This document shows, in pieces, positions 32,821 through 42,241 of a stretch of DNA of 48,405 bases; position 1 is the first letter of the stretch; every line of letters begins with the position of its first letter. The position numbers were made by a program, and so were the translations under genes. The stretch is taken from NCBI GenBank assembly GCA_031279015.1, contig JAITJI010000109.1, positions 1 to 48,405 on the forward strand. Reading direction: 5' to 3'. This DNA comes from Spirochaetaceae bacterium (GTDB lineage: Bacteria; Spirochaetota; Spirochaetia; Treponematales; Breznakiellaceae). The notes below the pieces were generated by a model. That model was not told the DNA's origin. It made no database searches and saw only the letters and a list, made by a program, of their open reading frames with translations.

Positions 32821-35800
32821 CTATTCCGCAATACGCAGATCTCCTTCATCCTGGGTTTCCGCCACGGTAAGCCGCTCCTGGGGACTGTCTACCAGGCCTG
32901 AAAGATCCCCCTTCCCCCTGAACCGGAGCACGTTGACCATGAAGATGTTGAGTTTATTTACGATGTTGGGGGGCAAAAGGTTGCCGTCTACCTCCACCGA
33001 AAGGGTAGGGTAGTTCCGTTCCCGGGCCCAGGGGGTAAAGAGCCCTTCGATGACCCGGCCGATAAGACAGGCAAAGGGGCTGATGTTCACGATTCCCGAG
33101 TAGCCGTGATCCATGGCGGTAGCGGCGACGCCGCAGGAAACGGCGATCTCCGAGTTGAGCTCCAAATTGACAAAATGCTTTTGGGAATTTTCCATTATCT
33201 GATGCATGTCATGGGGCGTTTCAGGGATAAGTCCTGTGGGTCCCAGGATGCCCAGGACCTTCTGTTCCACCGAATGTTTCCACCACATCTCAATTTCCAG
33301 TTTTTTGAGATCCCGCCAGGGTTTGGAGAAGAGCCGTTTCCCCGGCTTTTCAAGGCTGATGAGCTTTTTAAAGGCGTACTCCCGGACAAAGTCCAGGTAG
33401 TGGATCCATTCGGCTATCCCCGAAACCTTCACCACAATACCCCGTTCGCTCATCAGATCCGTGAGTTCCCCCACGGCAAAATCGTCCCGGCGGACGTAGA
33501 TCTCCCCCACGATGAGCACCCGGGGACAGTCCGCCACGCTGCGTTTCAGGGGTATCTTCTGCACATCCCGGGCAAGCTGCCGGAGTTCGTTCCACACCAG
33601 TTTGGGCTTATACTCCACCGTCTTCATGAGCCTCCGCCAGGATCTTTCGTAGTCCGCCAGGGCCTGTACCGGATCCGCCGCGGTGGCCTTGAGGGCGGTC
33701 TGGATGTCCTTGAGGTAATCTGCCAGCACAAAACCCTTCCACATTTCCGTGGCAAAGTGGGGACCCAGTTCGGTATAGGAATTATCCGCCGAAAGGATAA
33801 AGATCACCACATTCTCCAGACGCAGATCCCGGAAGAGGTTTTCGTAGTACACATAGTACTGACCCGTCCGGCAGGGTCCGGTGGTGATGGGTACAAAGAG
33901 GAGGTAGAGTTCGTCCTTTCGGTACTTTTCACTAAAGAAAAACTGGAGGGCGCTCCCCAGAACCAGGTGACTGGGAACACATTCCTTTCCGGAAGCATGG
34001 GCCCGGGCGATCTGCACGGTTTTAGCGGTGGCCACCGGCAGGGCCTCCGCATTGATCCCCAGGCTGCGGACCGCGGCGCCTATGTATTCGGTGGAAATTG
34101 CCCCCATATTGGAGAGGAGCACCCGGACCCGCTTGTTACCCCGGATAAAAACCTTCTCTCCGGTCCTGTCGTTTTCAAGCCGCAGATCCTCATCGGCTCC
34201 CCCGGCGTTTGGCCCGTAGGCAAAGCGCCAACCGTTGCTGTACCGTTCCCGCTCAAGTTCAACCTTCTTCAACCGGTAACCATCGATGATGTCCAGAAAG
34301 GCTTCTACCCGGGTATCTGTCCCGGCATCCGCCGAATGGGAATCCAGTTCCAGGATGAGGAAGGGTTTTTGGCCCATGATCCACTTGATATAGTGGAGGA
34401 TAAAGGAATCCGGGGCGCAGGAGAAATTGGTGATGTAGGTAACATAGATGTTTTCCTCCTTTTTGAGGAGGGCGGCGGATTTAACATCCTGCTGGCCGTA
34501 ATACCAGTACATATTGGGGAAGATCTTCTCCTCTTCAAAGGGGAGGATGTCAAAGGGGACAATGGAGTAACCCCGGGTGACGAATTTCCGGGGGATTCCC
34601 AGGTTGGCCTCCGGGGTAAAGGCGTTGTAGGGCCGTCCCAGAAGGGCGATCACCGGCCGGTTCGCCTTCCGGGCCTCCTCCAGGGCCTCACGGCCCAGCT
34701 TCCGGGCGGCATCGAAATAGGCCTGCTGCATTTTCAGGGCCTTTTCAAAGGCAAGCCTGGTCTCCGCCTCACTGATGCCGAGCCTGCGGGTCATCACGGT
34801 AAAAAGCTCCAGGGCTTTGCTTTCCCCAAATTTGAAGCTCACCACCAGGGGGAGAAAGCGTTTCTTGTCCACGTCGGGAAAAGCCTTTTCAATATAGTAG
34901 GGAAGACTCTGGGTAATGGGACAGAAATTGGCGTGAACTTCCTCCTCATAACTGGGCATATCCCGGAAATGGGGCAAAAGCACGTAGTCCACCCCCTTGT
35001 CGAGGCAGTCCTGCACCGCGCCGTGGGCTATCTCCGCAGGAAAACAGTAGGTCGATTCCGCCCGGGCCACCCCGCCATGGGCCACCTCAGTTGAGAGGAC
35101 GGTCCGGATCCCCAGCTCATAGAAGAGCCAGGAGTAGAGGGGATAGAGGGTATGGACGGAGAAGGCCAGGGGGATACCCACCGTAAAATCACGTTTATAG
35201 GGGGGAATGGGGAGGGAAGAAGGGGAAGAGTCCCTCTGCTCCCCGCCGGCTTCTCCCGGTTCCATCGGCGGAGCGGCGTATTCCTCAAAGAGAAGTTTCT
35301 GCCGTTTTTCCACATAGTCAAAAACCGGCGCGCCCCCGGAGTGTAAGTCCGAAACGGCCTTCCGCATGTTGGCGTATTTGTTACAGCGGCCCCCGAACAT
35401 GTATTTACTCCCCTCTGCGGAACCATGGGAAATGGTCAGGACCTGGATGGGACAGAGGTTGGCACAGGACTTACAGGTAAAAACCCGTTCGTAACCGATC
35501 TCCCGGGCGATGAGTTCGTCCAGGTTCACCCTTTTTTCCGCAAGGAGTCCCTCGGCCTGCTTCCGCCCGGCCAGAATGGCGACCCCAAAGCAGCCCATAA
35601 GCTCCGGAGAAGGAGGCACCAGGATCTCTTTGTCCAGCATCATGGCGAAGGCCAGGGGCACCGCAGGATTCTTTGCCACGCCGCCCTGGAGGAAGATCTT
35701 CCCCCCGATAGTACGGTTCCCCACCACCCGGTTGAGATAATTGGCCACGATGGAGCAGGCGATCCCTGCGGTGATATTTTCCCGGCTGGCCCCCTGCTGG

Positions 35801-37254
35801 ACCGCCTTGCGGATATCCGAGTTGATAAAGGCAGAGCAGTGCTCCCCAAATTTGAGGGGGGCATCGGCATTGAGGGCGATGGGACCGATATCCCGGGCGC
35901 TGTGGATCGAAAGATCCCCGGCGGCGGATTCCTCCAGGAAGGAACCGGTCCCGGCGGAACATGCCTCATTCATGGCGTAATCGATGGGTACTCCGTTTTT
36001 GAGGAGTACATATTTGGCGTCCTGTCCCCCTATCTCAAAGATGGTTTCCACCTCCGGATCGAAGTAAGTAGTCCCCACTGCATGGGCGATGATCTCGTTG
36101 TACACCCCGGGAGTCTCCAGAAACACCCCAAGGATCTCCCGGGAAGACCCCGTGACGGAGGCCAGACGGATATCGACGCTCCTGTCCCCCGGCAGGGCCC
36201 CCGTATCGGCGGCGATCTTCTGCTGTATAACCGAAAGACACTCCTTCAGGGCCTTGACCGGATCCCCGTGGGTCCGGCCGTAGTGACTGGCCACAATCTC
36301 ATCGGTCTCCATGTCCACAAGGCAGACCTTGGTGGTGGTAGACCCTCCGTCCACCCCCAGGATATACCGCCGGTCCGGGCGGACCTTCCCCTCGCCCTTT
36401 TCAAAGCTCCGGACCTTCCCCTCCCAGTTCGTCAGGGCCCCCAGGCTGCCAAACCGGATGGCGTTTGGTTTGAGGAGCTTATCCGCCGCCGGCAGGGGAC
36501 TGCCGGAAGTCGAAGCCAAAACCGCCGCCCCCAGGGCCTCAAAGACCGGAGCGGTTTCAGGGATGATAAACTCTATCCCCGGAGCCTTCTCCCGGATGAA
36601 CCGGACGATATGACGATTCAGGGTGATGCCCCCCGCCAATACCACCCGGCCGCCGGTAACCTTGGCCCGCTTGAGGAAGTCGATAACCTTAACAGCCATC
36701 ACGTCGGAAAGGGAGAGGACAATATCGTTCTTTGTGGCTTCCCGCTTGTTGAGCCGGTGGGTACAGTCACTCTTCATAAAGACCGAACACCGGGTAGACA
36801 GGGGATAGACCTTGGCGTCATCCGGAACCCTGTCGATATCCTCCAGAGTCATGTCCATCCGGGCAAGCTGCTGTTTGAGGAATTCCCCCGTACCGGAGGC
36901 GCACTTGTTTCCGGAAAAGTTATTGATGATCTTACCCTTCCCGTCCAGGGAATAGACCACCAGATCCTCCCCCCCCATACTAACCACCGCATCGGCCTTG
37001 AGGTTCAAGGTTTCCAGAGCAGCTTCAACACAGAGAGGTTCCAGAGTCCCGGCGGCCTCAAACATAAACCGGCCTTCGTTGCCGGTCACCAGGGTGGGAA
37101 CCCCCTCCCGGACTCGCCCTTCCGCCAGAAGCTTCCGCACCGCCGCCCCAAAATCCCCCTCATGGGGGGTAAAAGCGCTCCAGACAGGATGATCCTCTTC
37201 TGTCACAACCATTTTCAGACTGGTAGATCCGATATTTATTCCCAAAGATCGCAT
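32821..37254 (-). CDS. Giant 2-hydroxyacyl-CoA dehydratase activase-like protein (two ASKHA domains plus DUF2229)
   Basis: A 1,477-residue protein from the ATG at 37254 (GAGAGGTG before it). Two BadF/BadG-type ASKHA ATPase domains come first, about 1-275 (GINIGSTSLK) and 298-575 (GVDGGSTTTK). Each has the Cys pair that binds the bridging [4Fe-4S] cluster: Cys118 and Cys156, then Cys432 and Cys473, in NKCASGTGEF and NEACSAGTGSF contexts. A Cys-rich DUF2229 region with CKSCANLCP (594-602) and GGRC (Cys624) follows. The rest resembles dehydratase-component and activase-associated domains. Known relatives are radical-dehydratase activators, and long fused forms occur in many anaerobes, but their substrate is unknown. 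No separate dehydratase subunits lie nearby. Confidence 0.9.
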   Translation of the reverse strand: MRSLGINIGSTSLKMVVTEEDHPVWSAFTPHEGDFGAAVRKLLAEGRVREGVPTLVTGNEGRFMFEAAGTLEPLCVEAALETLNLKADAVVSMGGEDLVVYSLDGKGKIINNFSGNKCASGTGEFLKQQLARMDMTLEDIDRVPDDAKVYPLSTRCSVFMKSDCTHRLNKREATKNDIVLSLSDVMAVKVIDFLKRAKVTGGRVVLAGGITLNRHIVRFIREKAPGIEFIIPETAPVFEALGAAVLASTSGSPLPAADKLLKPNAIRFGSLGALTNWEGKVRSFEKGEGKVRPDRRYILGVDGGSTTTKVCLVDMETDEIVASHYGRTHGDPVKALKECLSVIQQKIAADTGALPGDRSVDIRLASVTGSSREILGVFLETPGVYNEIIAHAVGTTYFDPEVETIFEIGGQDAKYVLLKNGVPIDYAMNEACSAGTGSFLEESAAGDLSIHSARDIGPIALNADAPLKFGEHCSAFINSDIRKAVQQGASRENITAGIACSIVANYLNRVVGNRTIGGKIFLQGGVAKNPAVPLAFAMMLDKEILVPPSPELMGCFGVAILAGRKQAEGLLAEKRVNLDELIAREIGYERVFTCKSCANLCPIQVLTISHGSAEGSKYMFGGRCNKYANMRKAVSDLHSGGAPVFDYVEKRQKLLFEEYAAPPMEPGEAGGEQRDSSPSSLPIPPYKRDFTVGIPLAFSVHTLYPLYSWLFYELGIRTVLSTEVAHGGVARAESTYCFPAEIAHGAVQDCLDKGVDYVLLPHFRDMPSYEEEVHANFCPITQSLPYYIEKAFPDVDKKRFLPLVVSFKFGESKALELFTVMTRRLGISEAETRLAFEKALKMQQAYFDAARKLGREALEEARKANRPVIALLGRPYNAFTPEANLGIPRKFVTRGYSIVPFDILPFEEEKIFPNMYWYYGQQDVKSAALLKKEENIYVTYITNFSCAPDSFILHYIKWIMGQKPFLILELDSHSADAGTDTRVEAFLDIIDGYRLKKVELERERYSNGWRFAYGPNAGGADEDLRLENDRTGEKVFIRGNKRVRVLLSNMGAISTEYIGAAVRSLGINAEALPVATAKTVQIARAHASGKECVPSHLVLGSALQFFFSEKYRKDELYLLFVPITTGPCRTGQYYVYYENLFRDLRLENVVIFILSADNSYTELGPHFATEMWKGFVLADYLKDIQTALKATAADPVQALADYERSWRRLMKTVEYKPKLVWNELRQLARDVQKIPLKRSVADCPRVLIVGEIYVRRDDFAVGELTDLMSERGIVVKVSGIAEWIHYLDFVREYAFKKLISLEKPGKRLFSKPWRDLKKLEIEMWWKHSVEQKVLGILGPTGLIPETPHDMHQIMENSQKHFVNLELNSEIAVSCGVAATAMDHGYSGIVNISPFACLIGRVIEGLFTPWARERNYPTLSVEVDGNLLPPNIVNKLNIFMVNVLRFRGKGDLSGLVDSPQERLTVAETQDEGDLRIAE

Positions 37255-37612
37255 AGCACCTCTCAAGAGTCCAGGCATACAAAAGGATTCGCCCTGGAAT
37301 ACATGGCCGAATAGTCAGTTGTTTCCCTGTTATAATTTAGAACAAAATACAGGTCATCTTACGCTTGCATAAGTTCTAAGTTTACAAATTTACTCAACAT
37401 ACTCTTTTTACATAATAACAAGAGCGAAAATATGATTCAACAGGGCAATTACAAATGAAGGCGCCGGCGATTCAGGGGCGGGCAACGGTCCGCCGGGACA
37501 GACCTGCCCTCCGTTAAAAAAATAAAAAAAACAAAAAAAATTCAAAAAAGAACTTGATAAAATTTCTGGATTGTATTATAATAATAATAGTTATTATTAC
37601 TATTATTGGAAC
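37255..37612. other. Gene-free divergent region before perR
   Basis: It contains an inverted repeat TTAGAAC/GTTCTAA (37337-37343 and 37373-37379), a long A-tract (about 37517-37550) directly upstream of the perR promoter, likely an UP element or bend, and the perR operator. I find no clear promoter for the minus-strand activase gene. Confidence 0.5.
37554..37607 (+). promoter_or_regulatory. perR promoter with AT-rich inverted-repeat operator
   Basis: TTGATA (37554-37559), a 17-nt spacer and TATAAT (37577-37582). Right at the start site AATAATAG (37583-37590) and CTATTATT (37600-37607) form a perfect inverted repeat around TTATTATTA. This resembles PerR/Fur boxes and suggests autoregulation. 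Confidence 0.7.
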
Positions 37613-38062
37613 ATGATTATGATACATACCGAACGAAAGCATAGTAGAAAGCGGGATGCAATCCTGCGGGTCATCCAATCGACTACCGCCCACCCAAGCG
37701 CCCGGCAGGTATACGATGTCCTTAAGCCATCAATTCCCGATCTTTCCCTGGGAACGGTGTACCGTAACATCAACCTGTTCCAGGGAGAGGGCGCCGTGGT
37801 TTCTCTGGGGGTGGTAGACGGGGAGGAACGGTTCGACGGTTGTGTGGCCCCCCATCCCCACGTGGTATGCTGCCGCTGCGGCAGGGTAGCGGATCTCCCC
37901 TGCCCCGGCGGAGAAGGCCGGGAAACCGGACAGATTGAGGGGCCGGAGGCCAGCCGGGTGGGTACAAACAACCGGGAAGACACCGAGGGTTTTGTTATCG
38001 ATTACCGGAAAACCGTCTATTACGGTTTATGTCCGGACTGCGCTGGGGAAAGGGGTTTCTAA
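37613..38062 (+). CDS. perR: Fur-family peroxide regulator PerR
   Basis: About 149 residues from the ATG at 37613; the ATG at 37619 is an alternative. It has an N-terminal winged helix (ILRVIQSTTAHPSARQVYDV) and the Fur-family core TVYRNINLF. Metal-binding residues are visible: RFDGC with the PerR-type Asp, HPH with both metal-ligand histidines, CCRCG for the structural zinc site, and the C-terminal pair CPDC. The Asp in RFD supports PerR over Fur. It lies upstream of a rubrerythrin, a classic PerR target. Its own promoter carries an AT-rich inverted repeat. Confidence 0.88.
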   Translation: MIMIHTERKHSRKRDAILRVIQSTTAHPSARQVYDVLKPSIPDLSLGTVYRNINLFQGEGAVVSLGVVDGEERFDGCVAPHPHVVCCRCGRVADLPCPGGEGRETGQIEGPEASRVGTNNREDTEGFVIDYRKTVYYGLCPDCAGERGF

Positions 38063-38075
38063 GGGAACCGTAAAA

Positions 38076-38104
38076 TTGTCCTTTTGCGGAGAAAACATTA
38101 GAGT
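38076..38104 (+). promoter_or_regulatory. Promoter of rubrerythrin
   Basis: TTGTCC (38076-38081), a 17-nt spacer and TAGAGT (38099-38104). No clear PerR box is seen around it. Confidence 0.45.
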
Positions 38105-38173
38105 TAAAAGAAATCCGCCAGAATCATTTTGAGCGGTTTCTAGTTTAAGTTTACCATAATGGAGGGTACTTTT

Positions 38174-38713
38174 ATGAAGAAATGGGTTTGTTCAGTTTGT
38201 GGGTATGTGCACACTGGAGCGGAGCCTCCCGAGTTCTGTCCTACCTGCAAAGCGCCGGCGTCTAAATTTAAAGAGCAGGTTGAAGGCGCCGCCTTTGCAG
38301 CGGAACACGTGGTTGGGGTTGCCAAGGGCGTGGAGCAGGACATCATTACGGATCTCCGGGCGAATTTTAACGGTGAATGCAGCGAGGTAGGAATGTACCT
38401 TGCCATGAGCCGGGTCGCCGAGCGGGAGGGCTATCCTGAGATCGCCGAAGCCTACAAGCGCTACGCCTTTGAAGAAGCGGAACATGCCGCCAAATTTGCG
38501 GAACTGCTGGGAGAGGTTATCACCGACAGTACCAAAAAGAACCTGGAAATGCGGATAGAAGCCGAACACGGCGCCTGCGCCGGTAAGGTCGATGTGGCCA
38601 AACGGGCCAAAGAGCGGGGTTACGACGCCATCCACGATACGGTCCATGAAATGGCCCGGGATGAAGCCCGCCACTGCGCCGGCTTTAAGGGCCTTCTGAA
38701 GCGCTACTTCTAG
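38174..38713 (+). CDS. Rubredoxin-first (reverse) rubrerythrin
   Basis: A 179-residue non-haem iron peroxidase. I chose the ATG at 38174 because GGAGGG lies 7 nt before it; the ATG at 38159 has no ribosome site. The rubredoxin domain comes first, with CSVCG (Cys6, Cys9) and CPTC (Cys22, Cys25), the reverse of classical rubrerythrin. The ferritin-like diiron domain follows (about 55-179), with [20 protein letters not shown] and [10 protein letters not shown] supplying Glu and His ligands. It reduces H2O2 in anaerobes and would be under PerR control. Its end overlaps the convergent TPR gene by 29 nt. Confidence 0.95.
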   Translation: MKKWVCSVCGYVHTGAEPPEFCPTCKAPASKFKEQVEGAAFAAEHVVGVAKGVEQDIITDLRANFNGECSEVGMYLAMSRVAEREGYPEIAEAYKRYAFEEAEHAAKFAELLGEVITDSTKKNLEMRIEAEHGACAGKVDVAKRAKERGYDAIHDTVHEMARDEARHCAGFKGLLKRYF

Positions 38714-39626
38714 TTTCCGGCCTTACCGCCGCCGCATCCACATCCAGGGATTTAAAGATCTCTCCGGATCGGCGGATAGCGGCGGCGGCTTTATCGGCCT
38801 GTCCCGCCTTGGTGTAGACTTCTCCCAGGGCAGCCCAGTCTTTGGCGAGACCCCAGGAATTTTCCGAACGGCGATCAAAGGCAACGGCCTCAAAGAGGGC
38901 CTCCAGGGCGGCGTCATAATTACCCGCCATGGAACGGACCGAGGCGATAAGATACCAGTCATAGGCCGCCTGTTCCAGGTATCTGCCCTTTTCATGAATT
39001 TCCAGGGCCCTTTTCAGAGCGTTTTCCGCATCGGTCCAACGGCGGGCTTCCTTGTCTGCCAGACCGATGACGGTCCAACCCAGGGCAGCGGAGAGGGGAT
39101 TGGCCTTGACAGCCTCCAGTTCCCCGGCAACCCGGGAACGGATAGCATCCGGCGCCTCGGCGGTGGCAAGAAGCCGGGCCCGGGCCTGGTAGATCCGGCA
39201 GAGGGCCGCCAGTTCCTCTTCCCCCCCCTCATCCGCTTCGGTCAGGGCTCCCTGCCAAGCCGCTGCCGCCTCTTCCTGTCTGCCCAGAAAAAAGAGAATG
39301 TTCCCCCGGGCCAGTTCCGTCCGGATCCGCAGACTCGGACTATCGGAGGCTACGGCCAGTCTCCGGGCCTCCTGCATATACTCCAGGGCCAGGCCGTAGC
39401 TCCCCTGCTCGGCGGCCTGGTTGACCAGGGCAAGCTGGGTTTCCGCCTGGTTACGGAGGAGCAGGATCTCCGCCGGCCGTTTTGGCGCAGTGGAACAGCC
39501 GGCAGCCAGGCCCGCCTGCAACAGGATTGCCGCAAGCCAGGGGACCGTCCCCCGGGACAGACCCATCCTCCGCGACAGGCCCTTTTCCGGCAAAAGCCGG
39601 GACTTCACTTTTGTACCGTACCGCAA
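38685..39626 (-). CDS. TPR-repeat lipoprotein of the Mla locus
   Basis: A 313-residue predicted lipoprotein. The TTG at 39626 is supported by GGAGG at the right distance. A later in-frame ATG at 39566 (MGLSRG) would also give a signal peptide. The lipobox is LAAGC. The rest is alpha-helical with several tetratricopeptide units (for example [15 protein letters not shown] and [15 protein letters not shown]). It lies 24 nt after mlaD. In Proteobacteria the place is taken by MlaC and a lipoprotein MlaA. A TPR lipoprotein may serve as an adaptor here; that is inferred from position. Confidence 0.85.
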   Translation of the reverse strand: MRYGTKVKSRLLPEKGLSRRMGLSRGTVPWLAAILLQAGLAAGCSTAPKRPAEILLLRNQAETQLALVNQAAEQGSYGLALEYMQEARRLAVASDSPSLRIRTELARGNILFFLGRQEEAAAAWQGALTEADEGGEEELAALCRIYQARARLLATAEAPDAIRSRVAGELEAVKANPLSAALGWTVIGLADKEARRWTDAENALKRALEIHEKGRYLEQAAYDWYLIASVRSMAGNYDAALEALFEAVAFDRRSENSWGLAKDWAALGEVYTKAGQADKAAAAIRRSGEIFKSLDVDAAAVRPETRSSASEGP

Positions 39627-39650
39627 TCGGCTTGCCTCCTTTACCCCCGC

Positions 39651-40652
39651 TTAAAAAGTAACATCCCGGGAATCGGTCCCAAATGTCTGCGTTTGGACCC
39701 GTTCAGGAACCCCCTTCCGCAACAGGGGATTGTTCAGCAGGGCGATGAGTACATCCTGGGCGGAGGCCACGGCTTCCCTCAGTTCCTCAAGGGTTCCCGC
39801 TATCCCGGGAAGCTGGGTTGGCACAAAGCCGGAAATTTTTTCAAGATTCCGCAGGATCGCCGTTATCGATTTAAGGGACGATTCCAGGTTGGTGTACACC
39901 GTCCCCTGGGTATCCAGCACCGTGGAAATAAGGCCTTCAGGGTCCGCCAGGGTATTGCTAAGGGCCTCCAGGTTACCGATAATGGGCTGGACATCCAGGA
40001 GAATCCCCTCCAGGGAAACCCGGAGCTCATCCGCCAGGATTGAAACCGAACCTGCCGTCTCTTCCGCGTTTCCCATGATTCGCCCCAGGCTTGTCTCCCG
40101 TTCCCCCTCCACGGCGCCCTGGATCCGGAGCACCAGGGTGTTAATGCTGTCCAGGAGGGTGTTTGCCCTGCTGAGGATCAAATTGACGCTGTCCTCATGG
40201 AGCGGAACATTGGTAAGCCCCCGGACGGTCAGGGCCTTTCCTTCAGGGGAGTTTATCGTGGGAAGGGTTTCCCCTTCTTCCAGGAGCCGGGAACCCAGCC
40301 CGGAGTAAAAACGGAACTGATTGCCCAGGCCTATGGGGCTCACCACAAGCTCCACCAGGGAACCCTCCCGCACCCGGTCAACGTAGCTGTCAAAGATGGC
40401 TATGGTCACCTCCACCGTATCCTGTTCGGTAAGGGCCACCGCCTTTATGCTTCCAATGGTAAAACCCTTGTACTGTACCGCCATGTTGGGGTTAAGCCCC
40501 AGGGCGCTGTCAAAGTATGCCTTAAAGAGGTAATCCCGGGCAAACCACCGTTGATGGCTCCCGAGCATAAATATGACAAAAATTACCAGCAAAAGGGCAA
40601 TAATGATAAAAATACCAACTAGTTGATCAACGAAGCGTATTCTGAATCGCAT
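39651..40652 (-). CDS. mlaD: MlaD/MCE-family lipid-binding protein
   Basis: A 333-residue MCE protein with an N-terminal membrane anchor (about 11-33) and one MCE domain (about 40-130), including FDSALGLNPNMAVQYKGFTIG. A long helical region then forms the tunnel typical of lipid-transfer MCE proteins. It belongs to the mlaE-mlaF-mlaD unit. It should carry lipids between inner and outer membranes. The ATP-binding gene overlaps its start by 34 nt. Confidence 0.9.
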   Translation of the reverse strand: MRFRIRFVDQLVGIFIIIALLLVIFVIFMLGSHQRWFARDYLFKAYFDSALGLNPNMAVQYKGFTIGSIKAVALTEQDTVEVTIAIFDSYVDRVREGSLVELVVSPIGLGNQFRFYSGLGSRLLEEGETLPTINSPEGKALTVRGLTNVPLHEDSVNLILSRANTLLDSINTLVLRIQGAVEGERETSLGRIMGNAEETAGSVSILADELRVSLEGILLDVQPIIGNLEALSNTLADPEGLISTVLDTQGTVYTNLESSLKSITAILRNLEKISGFVPTQLPGIAGTLEELREAVASAQDVLIALLNNPLLRKGVPERVQTQTFGTDSRDVTF

Positions 40653-41383
40653 AGGGCTATTTCCTTTTCAAGCCTTACCATGCCGGCATCCATGGCAATT
40701 TCTTCCCCCGTCAGCCGTATCGAAATCCCGCCATTAACGATCACCAGAACATCATCGGCAAGACTCTGAACGATCCGTAAATTGTGGCTCACAAAAATGA
40801 TGGTATGATTTACACCCTTCAGCTGCCGGACAATGTCGATAAGCCGTCTGGCCCCCTCATCATCCAGGGATTCGGTCCATTCATCCAGGAAGAGGATCCG
40901 GGGCCGGCAGATCAGCGCCCGGGCAAAGGCGATGAGCTTCTGTTCCCCCATGGACAGATTCGCCGGCCGCACCGTCAGATCCCGCCGATACCCCACCTGA
41001 ACGGCAAGCTCCCGGATACGCTGTTCCCGCTCGGCGGGACTCATGCAGGGAAAGTGGATCTGCAGGGGTAGTTCCAGGATCTGATAGAGGGTCTGATTCG
41101 CCCAGAGGGCAGAATCCTGAAAAACCACCGCCGTATCCCTGCGGAAGGCCAGATTCTGCGCCCGGTTCATGGACGCAATATTTTTTCCCCGGAAACAGAC
41201 CTCCCCCCCTGTCGGGACCAGGATGCCTGCGGACAACTTGAGCAGCGTACTCTTGCCACCCCCCGATGGACCCGCCAGAGCGATAGTCTTTCCCTCCTCA
41301 AAACAGACGGAAACATCCCGGATGACAAACTGATTCTGGGCAGCAAAGGAAACGTTTTTCAGTTCAACAATCGGTTCCGCCAT
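40619..41383 (-). CDS. mlaF: MlaF-type ABC transporter ATPase
   Basis: A 254-residue ATPase. I chose the ATG at 41383; an upstream in-frame start at 41461 lies inside mlaE. Walker A is GPSGGGKST, the signature region is NLSMGEQKL and Walker B is RILFLDEW. The signature LSMGEQ is close to the LSGGE/Q consensus. It powers the MlaE permease 26 nt upstream in the same direction. Confidence 0.92.
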   Translation of the reverse strand: MAEPIVELKNVSFAAQNQFVIRDVSVCFEEGKTIALAGPSGGGKSTLLKLSAGILVPTGGEVCFRGKNIASMNRAQNLAFRRDTAVVFQDSALWANQTLYQILELPLQIHFPCMSPAEREQRIRELAVQVGYRRDLTVRPANLSMGEQKLIAFARALICRPRILFLDEWTESLDDEGARRLIDIVRQLKGVNHTIIFVSHNLRIVQSLADDVLVIVNGGISIRLTGEEIAMDAGMVRLEKEIALCDSEYASLIN

Positions 41384-41409
41384 TGCATTTACCCGTCCCC
41401 TAGTCCATG

Positions 41410-42177
41410 CTACATGATCACATAGTAAAGAACGGAAAAGAGAACGTCTACCACAATACACCAGCCCAGGGAGCCTCCCACCGCCCTGAGTCCCGCTACG
41501 GGGATCTCCGTACTTGCCCGATCCACCGAAAATCCCGCTATCAGGGCCACGGTGGAGACGATCATCCCAAAAAAAACACTTTTTGTCATGGAAATAAGGA
41601 TATCCTGAATGGTCAAAGCCTCCAGAAGATTATTAAAGTAGATGGCCGCCGGCATGGGGTTAAAGATCTGGGCCACGGCGAAGGAACCCGCCAGGCCGAA
41701 AATAGAAAAGTAGACATTCAACAGGAACAGGGAAACGGTAACCCCCAGGAACCGGGGAACGGCAAGATGATCAATCGGGTCTATGCCCACGGAGATATAG
41801 GCCTCCACCTCATGGGAGATCACCATTCCGGCGACTTCGGTAGCTATAGCGGTAGCCGACCGGGCAATGATGATGATCATGGTGAGAAGGGGGCCCAGTT
41901 CCCGGGTAATAATGGTGATAAGCAGGGGATAAATAAGCTGTTCCCGGGAAAAACCGGCCAAAAAAGGCATTCCAATGACGTTAACCACCACTCCTATCCC
42001 CAGGGCCAGGAGGGAAGAGATGCCCAGGGCCTCCACAAAGGTAAAGAGGATCTGCATGGTGAGAATCTTAAAAGAAACCTTTCCCCGAAAGGCAAACAGA
42101 ACCGCTCCCCGCAACGTTTTAGCAAAAAACCCAAGATTATAGGGAATAGTATACAGGAAAACTGCCTTCAGTGTCAT
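41410..42177 (-). CDS. mlaE: MlaE-type ABC transporter permease
   Basis: A 255-residue membrane protein of the MlaE/YrbE family with five to six helices. The core motif ITRELGPLLTMIIIIARSATAIATEVAGM is characteristic in its parts (ELGPLLTM and ARSATAIA). It is the first gene of the operon. The minus-strand -10 hexamer at 42193-42188 is 10 nt from the ATG, and only GGA lies just before the start codon. The mRNA would have a leader of about 4 nt. Confidence 0.93.
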   Translation of the reverse strand: MTLKAVFLYTIPYNLGFFAKTLRGAVLFAFRGKVSFKILTMQILFTFVEALGISSLLALGIGVVVNVIGMPFLAGFSREQLIYPLLITIITRELGPLLTMIIIIARSATAIATEVAGMVISHEVEAYISVGIDPIDHLAVPRFLGVTVSLFLLNVYFSIFGLAGSFAVAQIFNPMPAAIYFNNLLEALTIQDILISMTKSVFFGMIVSTVALIAGFSVDRASTEIPVAGLRAVGGSLGWCIVVDVLFSVLYYVIM

Positions 42178-42187
42178 TCCAAAAAAA

Positions 42188-42193
42188 ATTATA
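42188..42193 (-). promoter_or_regulatory. -10 box of mlaE, near-leaderless layout
   Basis: TATAAT on the minus strand (42193-42188) with a weak -35 (TTTCCT, 17 nt away) and only 10 nt to the ATG at 42177. Confidence 0.5.
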
Positions 42194-42225
42194 CTATAAA
42201 ATACATCTTTAGGAAAGTAAATTAG

Positions 42226-42231
42226 TATAAT
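42226..42231 (+). promoter_or_regulatory. -10 box of the 42242 kinase, near-leaderless layout
   Basis: TATAAT (42226-42231), then 10 nt to the ATG at 42242, with no Shine-Dalgarno. The -35 is weak. It shares a 64-nt gap with the divergent mlaE promoter. Confidence 0.45.
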
Positions 42232-42241
42232 ATACTTAAGT

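Noticed and set aside
33106-35094. Long plus-strand frame of 662 codons opposite the activase gene
   Set aside because: It is a shadow of the high-GC coding strand; no ribosome site or recognisable domains, and the activase on the minus strand is well supported.
35425-37314. Plus-strand frame of 629 codons opposite the activase gene
   Set aside because: Same reason: antisense to a clear ASKHA/Fe-S protein with intact motifs; composition is Gly/Pro/Arg-rich without a fold.
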